From assembly GCA_001275005.1 (NCBI GenBank), contig JWZX01002723.1:1-46564 (forward strand): a stretch of DNA of 46,564 nucleotides, given 5' to 3'. Position 1 is the first letter of the stretch, and each line of letters starts with the position of its first letter. A model generated the notes under the pieces. That model was not told where the DNA came from. It searched no databases and saw only the letters and a list, made by a program, of their open reading frames with translations. The DNA is from Chrysochromulina tobinii. Lineage: Eukaryota; Haptophyta; Prymnesiales; Chrysochromulinaceae. The position numbers and the translations under genes were made by a program. Shown in pieces: positions 18,477-27,292 of the stretch.

Positions 18477-18899
18477 CGTCGGCCTCGACGACAGACGTGA
18501 CACGTGTCAGCGTCCATTCGTGAATGGAAATCGCACGCTTCGAACACACGATCCACACGGCGCGGAAACGGGGTGCGGTATGCGCACACGGGTCTTACTT
18601 TAATCGGCGCGCACATATCACTCGAGCACGGGCCGCCTGCCTGCGACAATTCATGCGACTCTCAGCGCGTTGCATGTACTTCTTGACAATGTGTCGCCTC
18701 ATCATGTGCCCGATCATCGGAGGAGTAGTTTGGACGCGAGACCGATGAAGTCTGATTGCCGCGGACGTTTCTTTGTAACTGCAGTAATCGATCACCCATT
18801 CTCGGACGGAGGGGGGGCACGTCTAAGCTTGGCGTGTCGTGGGCGCTCTCCGTTGATACGTCGTGCAGCAGCTCCACAGAAAGAGAGACGATCATACCC
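18477..18899. promoter_or_regulatory. Shared upstream region of the PDI-like and AP2-RING genes
   Basis: 423 bp between divergent starts. No ORF of note and no TATA box I trust. The right half (18700-18899) is open in the AP2-RING frame, giving an upstream in-frame ATG at 18756, but its translation lacks domain character and the conserved-looking part starts at 18900. Confidence 0.35.
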
Positions 18900-20492
18900 A
18901 TGGACGCCATGGACTACCCGCATTGTGGCGGCCCTCATGGTTGCATCCTGCATGAATTTCACACTGGCATGTGCATTTTCGCTGCGCCTGAAAACAAGCG
19001 CGCACGCAAAGCGCCGGTCGTGTACGCTTCCGGCAGCGGCGAGCGCAAGCCAGCGGCAAGCAGCGCGCGCAAGCGCCGAGCGCGTGAAGGCGACTCGGAT
19101 GAAGAGGACGATGAGGTTGATGAGGACGACGAGGACGATGAGGACCGTGAGGACAATGACTTCGGCATGGACGAGGCGCCGCTGCGGCGCAAGGCCAAAG
19201 GCCGTGGCAACGCGGCGCCGGCGCAGGCGCAGGCCAACGCTGGAGAGGGGCGTTGGCGATTCGCGTGCAAAGAGTGCGGCAGTTCCAAGTCCGGCTGGAA
19301 GAATACGCCGTGCGGCTGTGCGTGCATGGGCGGGAAGGAAATTCACGAGGCCAACAAAGCAGGGTCGAGCTCCGCATCTGCCAGCTCGAAGGCTCCCCGC
19401 TCTCTAGTCCAAGGAGCATGCATGCCGCAGCCGCCTACGACGCCCGCTGACGACGACGAGCTCTTCGTCGGTGCGCGCGTCGAGGCCCAGAACGGGATTT
19501 CGGACGACGAAACCTCTCATTCTGACGAAGCTTGGAGGCTGGGTACCCTCCAACGGCATCCTTCACACCTTCCCACACCTTCACACCTTGCCACGCAGCC
19601 TCGCGAGCATCCTCGCCCTTTGCCCGTGGCCCCTGTTGACACTGGACCAGGACCAGTTGCCAAATATAGGAATTGGCGGCGCCTGACTGGGCCTGCGATG
19701 AGCCAAGAGGAAGCTTTCCGATTGGCGAAAGAGGAGAATCTGCTCCTGATTGCGGCAGAGAACTCAAGTGGCTACCGAGGCGTGCAATACAGGCCGGAGG
19801 CCGCCAGCAAAGATAGGCCATTCATGGTCCACGGGAAAGTCAACGGCAAGCAGAAGATGATCGGCGCGTTTTCCACTCGCGAGGAAGCAGCCCTCTGCTA
19901 TGCGCGGCACCTCGGGCCCGACAAGTGTCGCATGGCGTTGCTTGAGGTGGAAGCACAGAGCGCGCCTTCGCTCTCTGAGGCCCAAGTGCTCGAGCTGGTG
20001 CGCAAGGAGGGGCTACACCTACATCGCAACCCCGCCAACAGCAAGACGGGCTATCTCGGCGTCTCGATCGATATCCGATGCAAGGTAGGGCGTCCGTACG
20101 AGACCAATTTCACCATCCCTGGCGGAGGCGGAGCCCAAGTGTACTGCGGCCGTTTCTGCAGCGCAATCGAGGCGGCGCTAGCGCATGCGCGTGTGACCCG
20201 CAGGTTTGCGGAGGACTGGCTGAGGCGAGACCTCGAGCTGCCCAATCATAGGGGTAGGATGACTGAGGTCCTCGAGGGCGAGCTCAAGGGAGAACACTCA
20301 GTCGAGGCAGATATAGGCCGAGCTCAAGGGCGAGCTCGAGGGCGAGCTCAAGGGCGAGCACCCAAACCGGGCCCTCATGCCCTCCTCTCCGTTGGCGGGC
20401 CCGTCGCCGAGAGTGCATGGCGTCCTCACCGCTCTGGCGTCCACACGCTCGCAGATGGACGGACAGCTGGCCTCGTCCTCAGCTGGGCTCCG

Positions 20493-20527
<35 letters not shown>

Positions 20528-20933
20528 CCTGCCGCTGGCACTCACCGTCGCACCGGCTTCAGCCGCAGGTGAGCCGACTGGGTTGCCCAAGTCGCACGAT
20601 AAGCCTGAGCTCACTGATGTGGCGGTGGCAGAGCATGAGCTCACGTCGAGATTAGTCGAGATTGTTATCCCAAAGGGCGCCGTCCCGGGCCTAGCTGCGG
20701 CGTCATCGGCTGGCGAGGTCTTGAATCATTGCGGCATCTGCTTGGAAGAGTGTGTGGAGGAGAAGAGCGACCCGGCGATGGGATGGGGGCAAGCCATGTG
20801 CTGCCAGGCCAAGTTCCACTTCCAGTGCCTCTGCAAATGGTTCCAGCAGCCTAGCTTTCAGAACTCATGTCCGCAATGCCGAAGACGGCCCAAGAGCGTG
20901 TCGTCGCGCCGGCTGCTGCGAAGGGAGCCGTAG
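18900..20933 (+). CDS. AP2-domain and RING-finger fusion protein
   Basis: 677 aa from ATG at 18900 (an in-frame ATG at 18756 would add 48 aa). Domains in order: a short Cys/His motif (HCGGPHGCIL-x3-H-x3-C) that starts at about residue 6; a basic stretch and acidic run (nuclear-type); a Cys cluster CKEC ... CGCAC near 125-145; two AP2/ERF-like DNA-binding folds, about 287-340 (GYRGVQYR ... IGAFSTREEAALCYAR) and about 380-440 (GYLGVSID ... YCGRFCSAIEAALAHAR); a 12-bp-repeat-encoded Arg/Gly linker; a Pro13 run; and a C-terminal RING-type finger (CGICLEEC ... C-C-x3-FHFQC ... CPQC, DNA 20730-20884). The layout suggests a DNA-binding protein with E3 ubiquitin-ligase activity. Both activities are inferred from the folds. 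Confidence 0.75.
20276..20355 (+). repeat. GAGCTCAAGGGC 12-bp repeat array in coding sequence
   Basis: Imperfect 12-bp units, some with GAGCTCGAGGGC, encoding a repeated acidic/basic linker that reads RAQGRARGRAQGRA in the coding frame. The reading frame is preserved. A (CCG)n run encoding polyproline follows at about 20496-20528. Confidence 0.7.
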
Positions 20934-21492
20934 CGCCAAGAGTCGTGGTACCACGCGCGGCCCAGCCGACACCGTCTTCTTACATGTCTTCGCGAAGTTT
21001 AGACGTGATCCCCTTAGTGATCCCCCGGAGTCGCATGGGCGCATGCTGCCACATGCGACCCATGGACCCATGGCCACATGCAGTGGTACAGATCGGCACA
21101 TCACCGATCACGTCAGAGAGAGATGGACAGATGGTGTCAGAAGCACAAAGTGGGTTTCGTACGCGAAAATGTGTGTTGCCCGAGTCGAAATGTCCGGTCA
21201 CGAGTCCGAGGCATGTCAACGCGGGCCGCGGCCAACCCCGCGCTCGCGCCTCGACCCGACCAGACCCCCGCCCGGCCGCCGCACGTGTACGCTGCCATTG
21301 GCGTGTTTTACTTACCGTACGACCCGACCCGGGGTCGCCAAAACAGCATTGCAGAACAGTCAACGCCGTGACAGGGGAAAACGGTACACAAACGCTCTCC
21401 AAGGCGAGGACGGCGACGCGCAAGCGCGAGACTCTCGATCGTCCGCAGTCGCTGACGCCGCAGCAGTGGCCAGCACGTCGTCGCGTGCGGAC
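20934..21492. other. Convergent 3' intergenic region, 559 bp
   Basis: Lies between the 3' ends of the AP2-RING gene (plus) and the HhH glycosylase-like gene (minus). Open frames on both strands are short or overlap without domain features. A small tandem-like CATGCGACCCATGGACCCATGG motif lies near 21050. I see no RNA gene or mobile element. Confidence 0.4.
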
Positions 21493-22419
21493 TCAAGGAT
21501 CTCTCGGGATGGCCGCGAGCGCCGCTTGCGCGTCGGTGCATGCCGACGCCTTGGCGGACCGGCTTGCCTGCACGCTCCGGTGGAGCCGTCGCAGGATGTT
21601 GGAGACGCGCGTGAGGTGGTCCGGTCGGAAGCGCGAAGCCTTTGACCAGGCCGCGACGGTCGGCGGCTTGCCTTCGGCCTCCAGCAAGTGCTTGAGCCCA
21701 GTCTTGACCTCGTGGCAGCCCGTCTGCAGCACGTCCGTCCGACCGAGGCCGATCATGAACTCATTCACCGTCCAAAGGCCGACGCCCCGAACGCTCTTGG
21801 CGGAAGCCTCAAAAGCCTTGTCTGCGGCGTCGCGCGCCCCACTCCTTCTCACGGGCCGCGCGCTCAGCGACGCCCACTTGCTCGCGAGCTCGAGCATAAT
21901 CTGCGCCTTGGGCTCCCAGCTCGGCTGCCGCATGAGCTGCGCAATGTCAGCTGCGCCTCCAGCGATGCCGAGCAGACCCCGTGGCGAGAGTGTGCCACCA
22001 AGGGCGGCGCGCAGTGCGGCGTCAGCCGCGGCGGCGGCGTGCCTCGAGTCGCGCTGATACATCACCAAGCGTGCGAGCGAATCGAATGCGTCGTCGTCGT
22101 TGCTTGAGCCCACCGCCGTGCCGACCTCGGTGCTCGAGCCCGCCACCTCGCCGTTCAAGGCCGCGGCAGAAACCGCCCGCAACTCGTCCGCCTGCAGCCG
22201 GCGCGCGAGCGCCTCATCATCGCCGCCTACCCCACGACTCTCCTCCGCCTGCAGCCGGCGCGCGAGCGCCTCGTCGTCGACGCACGCACGCTTTGCAGGC
22301 GGCTCCCTCGATGGCTCTCCTCGACGGGCGTGGCGGGCGGCAGCAAGCTCGGCGAGGAGAGAGCTGGCCATCACACCACAGGGGGGACGAAGAGGGTTTG
22401 CAAAGTTTTTGTTTGCCAT
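21493..22419 (-). CDS. HhH-GPD DNA glycosylase-like protein lacking the catalytic Asp
   Basis: 308 aa from ATG at 22419; Met 17 (22371) is an alternative and the frame also opens further upstream into duplicated non-coding sequence, which I exclude. The N-terminal part carries two copies of DDEALARRLQAEE/DE, a short amphipathic motif seen in ubiquitin-interacting or UBX-type proteins. The C-terminal half matches the helix-hairpin-helix glycosylase core of AlkA/MAG type: a lead-in helix, then SVRGVGLWTVNEFMIGLGRTDV and the following helix with ...VKTGL. In active family members an Asp stands a few residues before that helix (xGDxxVxxG); here the stretch reads TGCHEVKTG, with Cys in its place. 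It may be inactive, act as a DNA-binding adaptor, or use another residue. The 3' end faces the AP2-RING gene. Confidence 0.6.
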   Translation of the reverse strand: MANKNFANPLRPPCGVMASSLLAELAAARHARRGEPSREPPAKRACVDDEALARRLQAEESRGVGGDDEALARRLQADELRAVSAAALNGEVAGSSTEVGTAVGSSNDDDAFDSLARLVMYQRDSRHAAAAADAALRAALGGTLSPRGLLGIAGGAADIAQLMRQPSWEPKAQIMLELASKWASLSARPVRRSGARDAADKAFEASAKSVRGVGLWTVNEFMIGLGRTDVLQTGCHEVKTGLKHLLEAEGKPPTVAAWSKASRFRPDHLTRVSNILRRLHRSVQASRSAKASACTDAQAALAAIPRDP

Positions 22420-22930
22420 GTACGGTAACGTGAAGCTGGGGTTTACATTCTGAAGGTGTTGAGGAGGGGCGTGGGCATTCCGGTTTTTGAACCGGCACTG
22501 TTCTGTCGTGGTTCTCGACGAAATCGAGAAAGGCAAGGACGACGAGGACATGCTGGACGAGGATCCACGTACAACGAAAAGATGACTCGGGAGCGTCCCT
22601 CGAACCCCACCTCTATTCGCACACACGAACACGGTTGAGTCAGATAATGTAGGCCAGCTCACGATATAACCATGAGGATCCACCCTTAATCGCGCCCACA
22701 CCTCCTTCCAATGGACCTTCACGCCCAAGATGCAGTCACACAGACGACCAACATGCAGTTGTCTCGAGACCGCAGACCCTTTTCTCCGCTCCACTTGGCC
22801 TTGGATACGGTAGGAGAGAGTTTTTCGCACAACGTGTCGAACACAGTTCCGAGATGCGGCGGCCGTCGGTCTTGGCGGTCACCTGCATCGTCATCTCCGT
22901 CGTCGTCTCCGTCGCCGTCACCGCGACTGC
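22420..22930. other. Duplicated 3' flank of copy 3 and spacer
   Basis: About 22640-22930 is the 3' flank of the inverted Cys/Asp-rich gene copy and matches the flank of copy 1. 22420-22640 is the HhH gene's upstream region; it contains no other gene that I can support. Confidence 0.5.
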
Positions 22931-23003
22931 CTACTTTCGGCGACCTCCTCCGTCTCCGCCGTCCTCTCCGTTGTCGTCGCCGTCGTTGCCGCCGTCGTTG
23001 TCG

Positions 23004-23052
<49 letters not shown>

Positions 23053-23365
23053 CGCCGCCGTTGTCGCCGCCGCCGACGTTGCCGTTGCCGCTAGGGCAGG
23101 TTTTGCAGCCTTTGCAGTCCACGCATTTTTGGCACCCGGAGCAGGACTTGTGGGAGCATTGCCACTCACCATCCTTCGCCTGAATCTTATCAGAGATTTC
23201 CTTCGACCATTTATTCGCGTTGCAGTGGCAGTGCTGGCACTTCCCGTCGCGGGCAAAAGAGACGGCCTGGGACTGCGCCGACATGATCGGATTCGCGACG
23301 TCGCCCGAGGTCGGAATCGCGGCGACGTTGAGCGCTAGCGCGATGGTCAGAAGGAGGCGGAGCAT
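22931..23365 (-). CDS. Secreted Cys-rich protein with Asp/Gly tail, copy 3 (inverted)
   Basis: 144 aa, the same length as copy 2 and nearly identical up to the tail: signal peptide, CQHCHC motif, then CSHKSCSGCQKCVDCKGCKTC. The tail differs: a run of about ten consecutive Asp replaces part of the Gly-rich stretch, from GAC/GTC triplet expansion on this strand. The 5' flank (GCAGGTAACG before the ATG) is the same as in copy 2. The copy is inverted about 6.4 kb from the tandem pair, with unrelated genes between, so the unit has moved or been separated by rearrangement. Role unknown; secretion is the only confident prediction. Confidence 0.75.
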
Positions 23366-23775
23366 CGTTACCTGCGCAAGAGGGCCGCGAACACACTGTC
23401 AGGCACGCAGGCGCGCAGGGGAAAGCGAGGAGAGTGGGGCATTGGAGAACGAAGGATTTCTGACCAAAATAGGAAAATTGCCTTACATGGGTTCGGCTGC
23501 CCACCGCCGTCGGCGCGGCGGTAGCCGACACCGAAAATGCTCTTATAATCATATAACGAGCATATAAGGTGCGTTTTTGTTCACGTCTGATCAATCATGA
23601 TTGTGTGATGCTGTTCAACACAACGCGTGAGCTCACCTGACCCCAAGCATGATTGTGTGCCGTGTCACGTCAAGCGCGCATCGCGTGTCAACGAACGCAG
23701 GAACCCTAAAAGGCCAAAATCGATACACGATGATCCCTAGCGATTTTCAAACAGAGCATGCTTAGGCCCTAGCGC
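23366..23775. other. Intergenic interval with AT-rich TATA-like segment
   Basis: The left end is the duplicated 5' flank of copy 3. At about 23540-23572 an AT-rich run contains TTATAATCATATAACG and CATATAAGG, suitable for a TATA element of the minus-strand copy 3. Two CATGATTGTGTG direct repeats lie at about 23597 and 23649. No gene seen. Confidence 0.45.
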
Positions 23776-23782
23776 CTAGGGC
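23766..23782. terminator. Perfect palindrome GCCCTAG-CGC-CTAGGGC at the glycosyltransferase 3' end
   Basis: Seven-bp perfect arms around a CGC loop. The right arm contains the stop codon of the frame that carries the expected glycosyltransferase C terminus (23776-23778). It could be a 3'-end hairpin; eukaryotic termination function is not established. Confidence 0.35.
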
Positions 23783-25064
23783 ATTTTTCCGCAGCGCCTG
23801 CCCTCCATCTCGACGACCTCGACCGCTCGCGCGAGGCCATCTTCCTTCGCTATTTCCGCGGCGAGCGCTTCCGCACGCGCGCGGAAGCCCCGCGTCGGCA
23901 ACAAGTGCGCGCAGCCGCGCGGGCGAGCAGCGTGGGCGTCAGGCGCGCGAGCGCGACAGGCGGCGGGCCGCAGCCGAGCTTGCGGTGCACGATCGCTGCC
24001 CACATGTGCTGGTCGGCGCCGATGGGGCAGACGAGCGTCGGCCGGCCCGCGGCGAGGCCGGCGGCGGTCGTGCCCGCGCCGCCGTGGTGCACGACGGCCG
24101 CGACGAGCGGGAAGAGCTTGGCGTGCGGCGCGGCGTCGAGGTAGAAGACGTTGGGGTCGGCGGCGGCGGCGGCGTTGGCGGCGCCGCTCCAGCCCAGCTG
24201 CAGCACGGCGCGCACGCCGGCGTCGCGAACCGCGGGCAGCACGATGGCCGCGAGCGCCGCGGGCGCGAGCGCCGTCATCGAACCGAAGCCGATGTAGACG
24301 ACGGGCTGTGCGCCCGCGCCCGCGAGGAAGGCTGCCAGGTCGGCGCCGGGCTGCCACTGCGCCGGGTCATCCAGCCGCCAGTACCCGGTCATGAACGTCT
24401 TGTCGTCCCAGTCGTCGGGCCGCGCAATCACCGTCGGCGACACGCAGCACATGCGCGGCGCGACGCTGCCGTCGGTGCGGCAGCCCATCTCCAGCACCGT
24501 CGGCGCGCGCGCCGGCAACCGCAGCGTCTCGCGCCGCCACTGCGCCAGTGCGGCGCCGTGCATGGTGCGCGCCATTGCGGGCATCATGTACGTCGCGCGG
24601 TTCAGGCAGCGCAGCGGCGCGACCGCACTGGCGAGGAAAAAGGGGAAGCTCCGCGTCGGGAAGACGGGCGCCAGCGCCGCCGTCACGAGCGCGGCGCCGT
24701 GCGCCTCGGCGAGGTCTGGCCCGCCAGGAAAAGTGCAAGAGCAGACCACGAGGTCCACGCCCGCCGCCGCCGCGCAGCCGGACGCCGCGCGCAGCGCGGC
24801 GGGCATGGCCGCGCACACGAGCTTGCCAATGGCCGACTCGACGCCGCCGCCGCGCGCACCGCGCACCTCGGGCGATTGCATCAGCACCTTAAAGTCGAGC
24901 CCCATCGGCGCAAATGCCACGCCGTGCTCGTCGCGCACCCACTTTTCGCAATTGTCGGGGCCGCACAGCGTCACGGCGTGGCCGCGCGCGAGCAGCGCCT
25001 TGCCGAGGGCCAGCAATGGCTCCACGTCGCCGCGCGTGCCCAGGCAGATGATGATAACTTTCAT
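23776..25064 (-). CDS. Family 1 glycosyltransferase (UGT / sterol glucosyltransferase type), frameshift near the C terminus
   Basis: The frame from ATG 25064 gives 404 aa and stops at 23850. It opens with the GT1 nucleotide-sugar transferase signature (KVIIICLGTRGDVEPLLAL ... GHAVTLCGP) and has the donor-site motif HHGGAGTTAAGLAAGRP and the QHMW segment near residues 340-370, plus the strand VVYIGFGSM. GT1 enzymes of this subtype add hexoses to sterols, phenolics or antibiotics; the acceptor cannot be told. Near 23905-23925 the coding pattern moves by one base: the in-frame tail is Arg/Cys-rich nonsense, while the adjacent frame, ending at 23776, contains FRARAEALAAEIAKEDGLA, the expected last helix. 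One indel would restore agreement. It may be an assembly error or a mutation. Divergent from NEIL1-TEN1. Confidence 0.75.
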
Positions 25065-25164
25065 AGCGACTTGTTACAGACGTGTTAGCGACTTCGGAGG
25101 GACCGGGATTCGAATCTCCCCCTAATCCCCCCTCAACGAGAAAATAGGCGATCTCGCGTCCGTA

Positions 25165-25208
25165 TGTGTGTCCCGGCTCCCCCGACACCGGAGGAGCCGA
25201 GACACACA
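25165..25208. repeat. Inverted repeat, 16-bp arms with one mismatch
   Basis: TGTGTGTCCCGGCTCC (25165-25180) and GGAGCCGAGACACACA (25193-25208) around a 12-nt loop; 15 of 16 positions pair. It lies about 100 bp upstream of the glycosyltransferase start. Confidence 0.85.
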
Positions 25209-25253
25209 CACACGGGACATAAAAGGAAGCTGCATGATCCTGAGCGGGCAGTG

Positions 25254-25353
25254 ACAGTGCCGTAGCACCGGATGTCGCATCTGTCGTGACAAATATGTCT
25301 CTTCACACGTTAGCAGTAACAGTGCCGTAGCACCGGTTGTCGCGTCTGTCGTG
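25254..25353. repeat. 35-bp direct repeat with 65-bp period
   Basis: Units ACAGTGCCGTAGCACCGG... start at 25254 and 25319 and differ at about two positions. Both are followed by TTCACAC, suggesting a duplicated promoter module for NEIL1-TEN1. Confidence 0.8.
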
Positions 25354-25450
25354 TTAACGTTCACGTTAGTTCACACCCACTTGGGCTGAGCGCCGCGATA
25401 ACGCGTTCGCCTCGCTCGCTCGACGCTCCTGGGCTACTTTCCCCGGTAAC

Positions 25451-27292
25451 ATGCCTGAGTACGACGCTTTGCACACGGACGCCCATCGCGTCAACGCCTT
25501 TGCCGCGGGCCACGTCTTCACAGCGGTCGAGCTCAACAAGCTTCACTACGCGCCACCGGGCACGGAGCGCTGGGCAACCTTCGAGGTCGTTGCTCGAAGC
25601 CGTGGGAAGGAGCTCTGCGTGGGCCTTCGCGAAGCAGGCTTCACCGTCTGCGGCGTGAATCCGTTCTGCCCAGCCTGCGCTGCGGCCGGCAAGCCCGCTG
25701 GCGACGCGCACTCGTCATGGTTTCCGTCATCTCACTCATCTCCGCGTGCAATTTGGCCACGAGTCGCCCACGACCCGCCGGCAATTGTGGACGTCGTGAG
25801 TGCGAGTGGAGTCGTGCTCATCACACTGCAACGCATAATGGACGGCGCGCTCCGTGAGTACCTGCCAGGTGCCGCCGTGCCACACGAGTCGCTACTGACC
25901 TTGCGGCGCGACGATGGCGCGGCGATGGCCTTCGTGCGCAAGGAGGACTCGACAAGGACAGTGCAGGCGCTCGGGTACGAGCCGGGCGGCAGGCTCCTCT
26001 TGGGCCAATGGACGGAGAGCTCAAGCCCCGACCCGCTCTACGAGTACGCTGCCTTTCGCGCCAGGGTCCTCGACCTGCTCAACGCCGACCCACTCGGAAT
26101 GCTCAGCAAGCCGATCTGCGAGCTGCTCCTCGAGCCTCGCTGGTTCAACGGCGTGGGCAATTACCTCCGTGCGGAGATTTTGCATCGGGCGGGGGTGCCG
26201 CCGTTTGAATCCGCGAAGGTGGTGCTCACGGCCGCGCGCGAGGCCGCACGCGAGGCCGCACGGCACGCCGCCACCGCCGCGGGCGACTCGTCGATGAGCA
26301 GCCCCGACCGAGCGCCGGATCGAGCGCCGGATCGAGCGCCGAGTCGAGCATGGGGAGCGACGGCGGCCGGAGCGGCCGCGGGCACGGCGGCGGTAACGGC
26401 GATGGACGGCGAGCCGCAAGATGTGCTCAGCATGACGCGTGACGTGCTGCGCGAGTCCCTCTGCGTGGGCGACGCTGACTGGCTCGACTGGCTCCAATGC
26501 TACGATGGGCCCGCTCGGAGCCCGAGGTGGCATGCTGAGAGGGTGGCCGGGCACCAAGTGCCCGCCGGCCCCGCCGGCTTCGCGGGGCAGCTTGGCAGCA
26601 AGAGCGAGAAGGATGGTAAGGGGCGGCAGATCTTTTATCGCGGCCCACGAGGCCCGTTGGGCAATGTAGGCTTTACTCAGCATCAATTGAGCTGGCGCGA
26701 GCAGCGGCAGCAGCATGCAAGTGCTCATCACGGCGCCGGTGGGGCGAGCAGCCACCACCAGCAGCAGCAGCAGCAGCAGCAGCTGGAGGAGGAGCAGCAG
26801 CAGCAGCCACCGCAGCCACACTCACCGCAGACACCCGCGCCCGCGCCGGCGACCAACGAAGCCGCAGGTGAACCACCGCCCTCGAAACGAGCCAGATTGG
26901 AAGAGGAGCATATGGCAGTCGGACCCTCGGTGAGCACGGCGGTGTGTCCGGGCGTCCTGCTGCGTTTGGACGAGCTCGCATCGTGCGCGCCTGGCTCCTC
27001 GGTGCGTGTGCTTGGCAAGGTGGTGCGCATCGAACATGAGGATGGTTGGCGAGCCATCATTGAGCTCCATCAGACACGTCTAACTGTAGACTTATCGCAC
27101 CTGCCCACGGATGGTCACGTCTTCCGAAAGGAAGACCTGTTCCAGTTTCTTGGCGAGCTTCTAGTCGACGAGCATGGCAGCCGGCTGCTGCGCGCGCGCA
27201 TAGCACGCTCCTTCCAGGGCGTCGACGTCGGCCTATACGAGCGCGCTGTGGAAGTGAAGCGCGCCTTCTTGCAACAGGTAGACAGAGCATGA
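25451..27292 (+). CDS. NEIL1-type DNA glycosylase fused to a TEN1-like OB-fold domain
   Basis: 613 aa, one uninterrupted frame. The start is fixed by MPE: in Fpg/Nei enzymes Pro2 is the Schiff-base nucleophile and Glu3 the acid. Lys53 in ARSRGKEL matches the conserved catalytic Lys. Residues 207-258 are the helix-two-turn-helix, with WFNGVGNYLRAEILHRAGVPPFE almost as in animal NEIL1. After a repetitive Ala-rich/APDR insert (262-318), WLDWLQCYDGP (344-354) and GRQIFYRGPRGPLG (391-404) form the zincless finger that defines NEIL1. A Q-rich linker and KRAR nuclear signal follow. Residues 498-612 look like TEN1 of the CST telomere complex: PGVLLRLDEL, VLGKVVRI, FLGELLVD, LLRARIARSFQGVDVGLYERAVEVKRAFL. 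Expected role: excision of oxidised bases, perhaps brought to telomeric or lagging-strand ssDNA by TEN1. NEIL1 assignment strong; TEN1 assignment by pattern only. Confidence 0.85.
   Translation: MPEYDALHTDAHRVNAFAAGHVFTAVELNKLHYAPPGTERWATFEVVARSRGKELCVGLREAGFTVCGVNPFCPACAAAGKPAGDAHSSWFPSSHSSPRAIWPRVAHDPPAIVDVVSASGVVLITLQRIMDGALREYLPGAAVPHESLLTLRRDDGAAMAFVRKEDSTRTVQALGYEPGGRLLLGQWTESSSPDPLYEYAAFRARVLDLLNADPLGMLSKPICELLLEPRWFNGVGNYLRAEILHRAGVPPFESAKVVLTAAREAAREAARHAATAAGDSSMSSPDRAPDRAPDRAPSRAWGATAAGAAAGTAAVTAMDGEPQDVLSMTRDVLRESLCVGDADWLDWLQCYDGPARSPRWHAERVAGHQVPAGPAGFAGQLGSKSEKDGKGRQIFYRGPRGPLGNVGFTQHQLSWREQRQQHASAHHGAGGASSHHQQQQQQQQLEEEQQQQPPQPHSPQTPAPAPATNEAAGEPPPSKRARLEEEHMAVGPSVSTAVCPGVLLRLDELASCAPGSSVRVLGKVVRIEHEDGWRAIIELHQTRLTVDLSHLPTDGHVFRKEDLFQFLGELLVDEHGSRLLRARIARSFQGVDVGLYERAVEVKRAFLQQVDRA

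Larger units (their letters stand above)
25065..25450. promoter_or_regulatory. Shared upstream region of the glycosyltransferase and NEIL1-TEN1 genes
   Basis: 386 bp between divergent starts. It contains a long imperfect hairpin (25165-25208), a 35-bp direct repeat with 65-bp period (25254 and 25319), and two TTCACAC elements (25302-25308 and 25370-25376), each 13 to 14 bp after a repeat copy. I looked for a tRNA around GGGATTCGAATC at about 25107 and do not find one. Confidence 0.5.

Noticed and set aside
20867-22057. 396-codon plus-strand frame across the AP2-RING end and the HhH gene
   Set aside because: It overlaps two genes with recognisable domains and has none itself.
22420-22830. Upstream extension of the HhH glycosylase-like frame to an ATG at 22830
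   Set aside because: The extension reads through the duplicated 3' flank of the neighbouring gene copy, which is non-coding in the copy 1 locus.
23985-25088. 367-codon plus-strand frame opposite the glycosyltransferase
   Set aside because: Arg/His-rich shadow of a GC-rich gene; the minus strand carries clear GT1 motifs.
25081-25140. tRNA-like T-loop GGGATTCGAATC
   Set aside because: Neither strand gives a pairing T-stem together with acceptor, D and anticodon arms.
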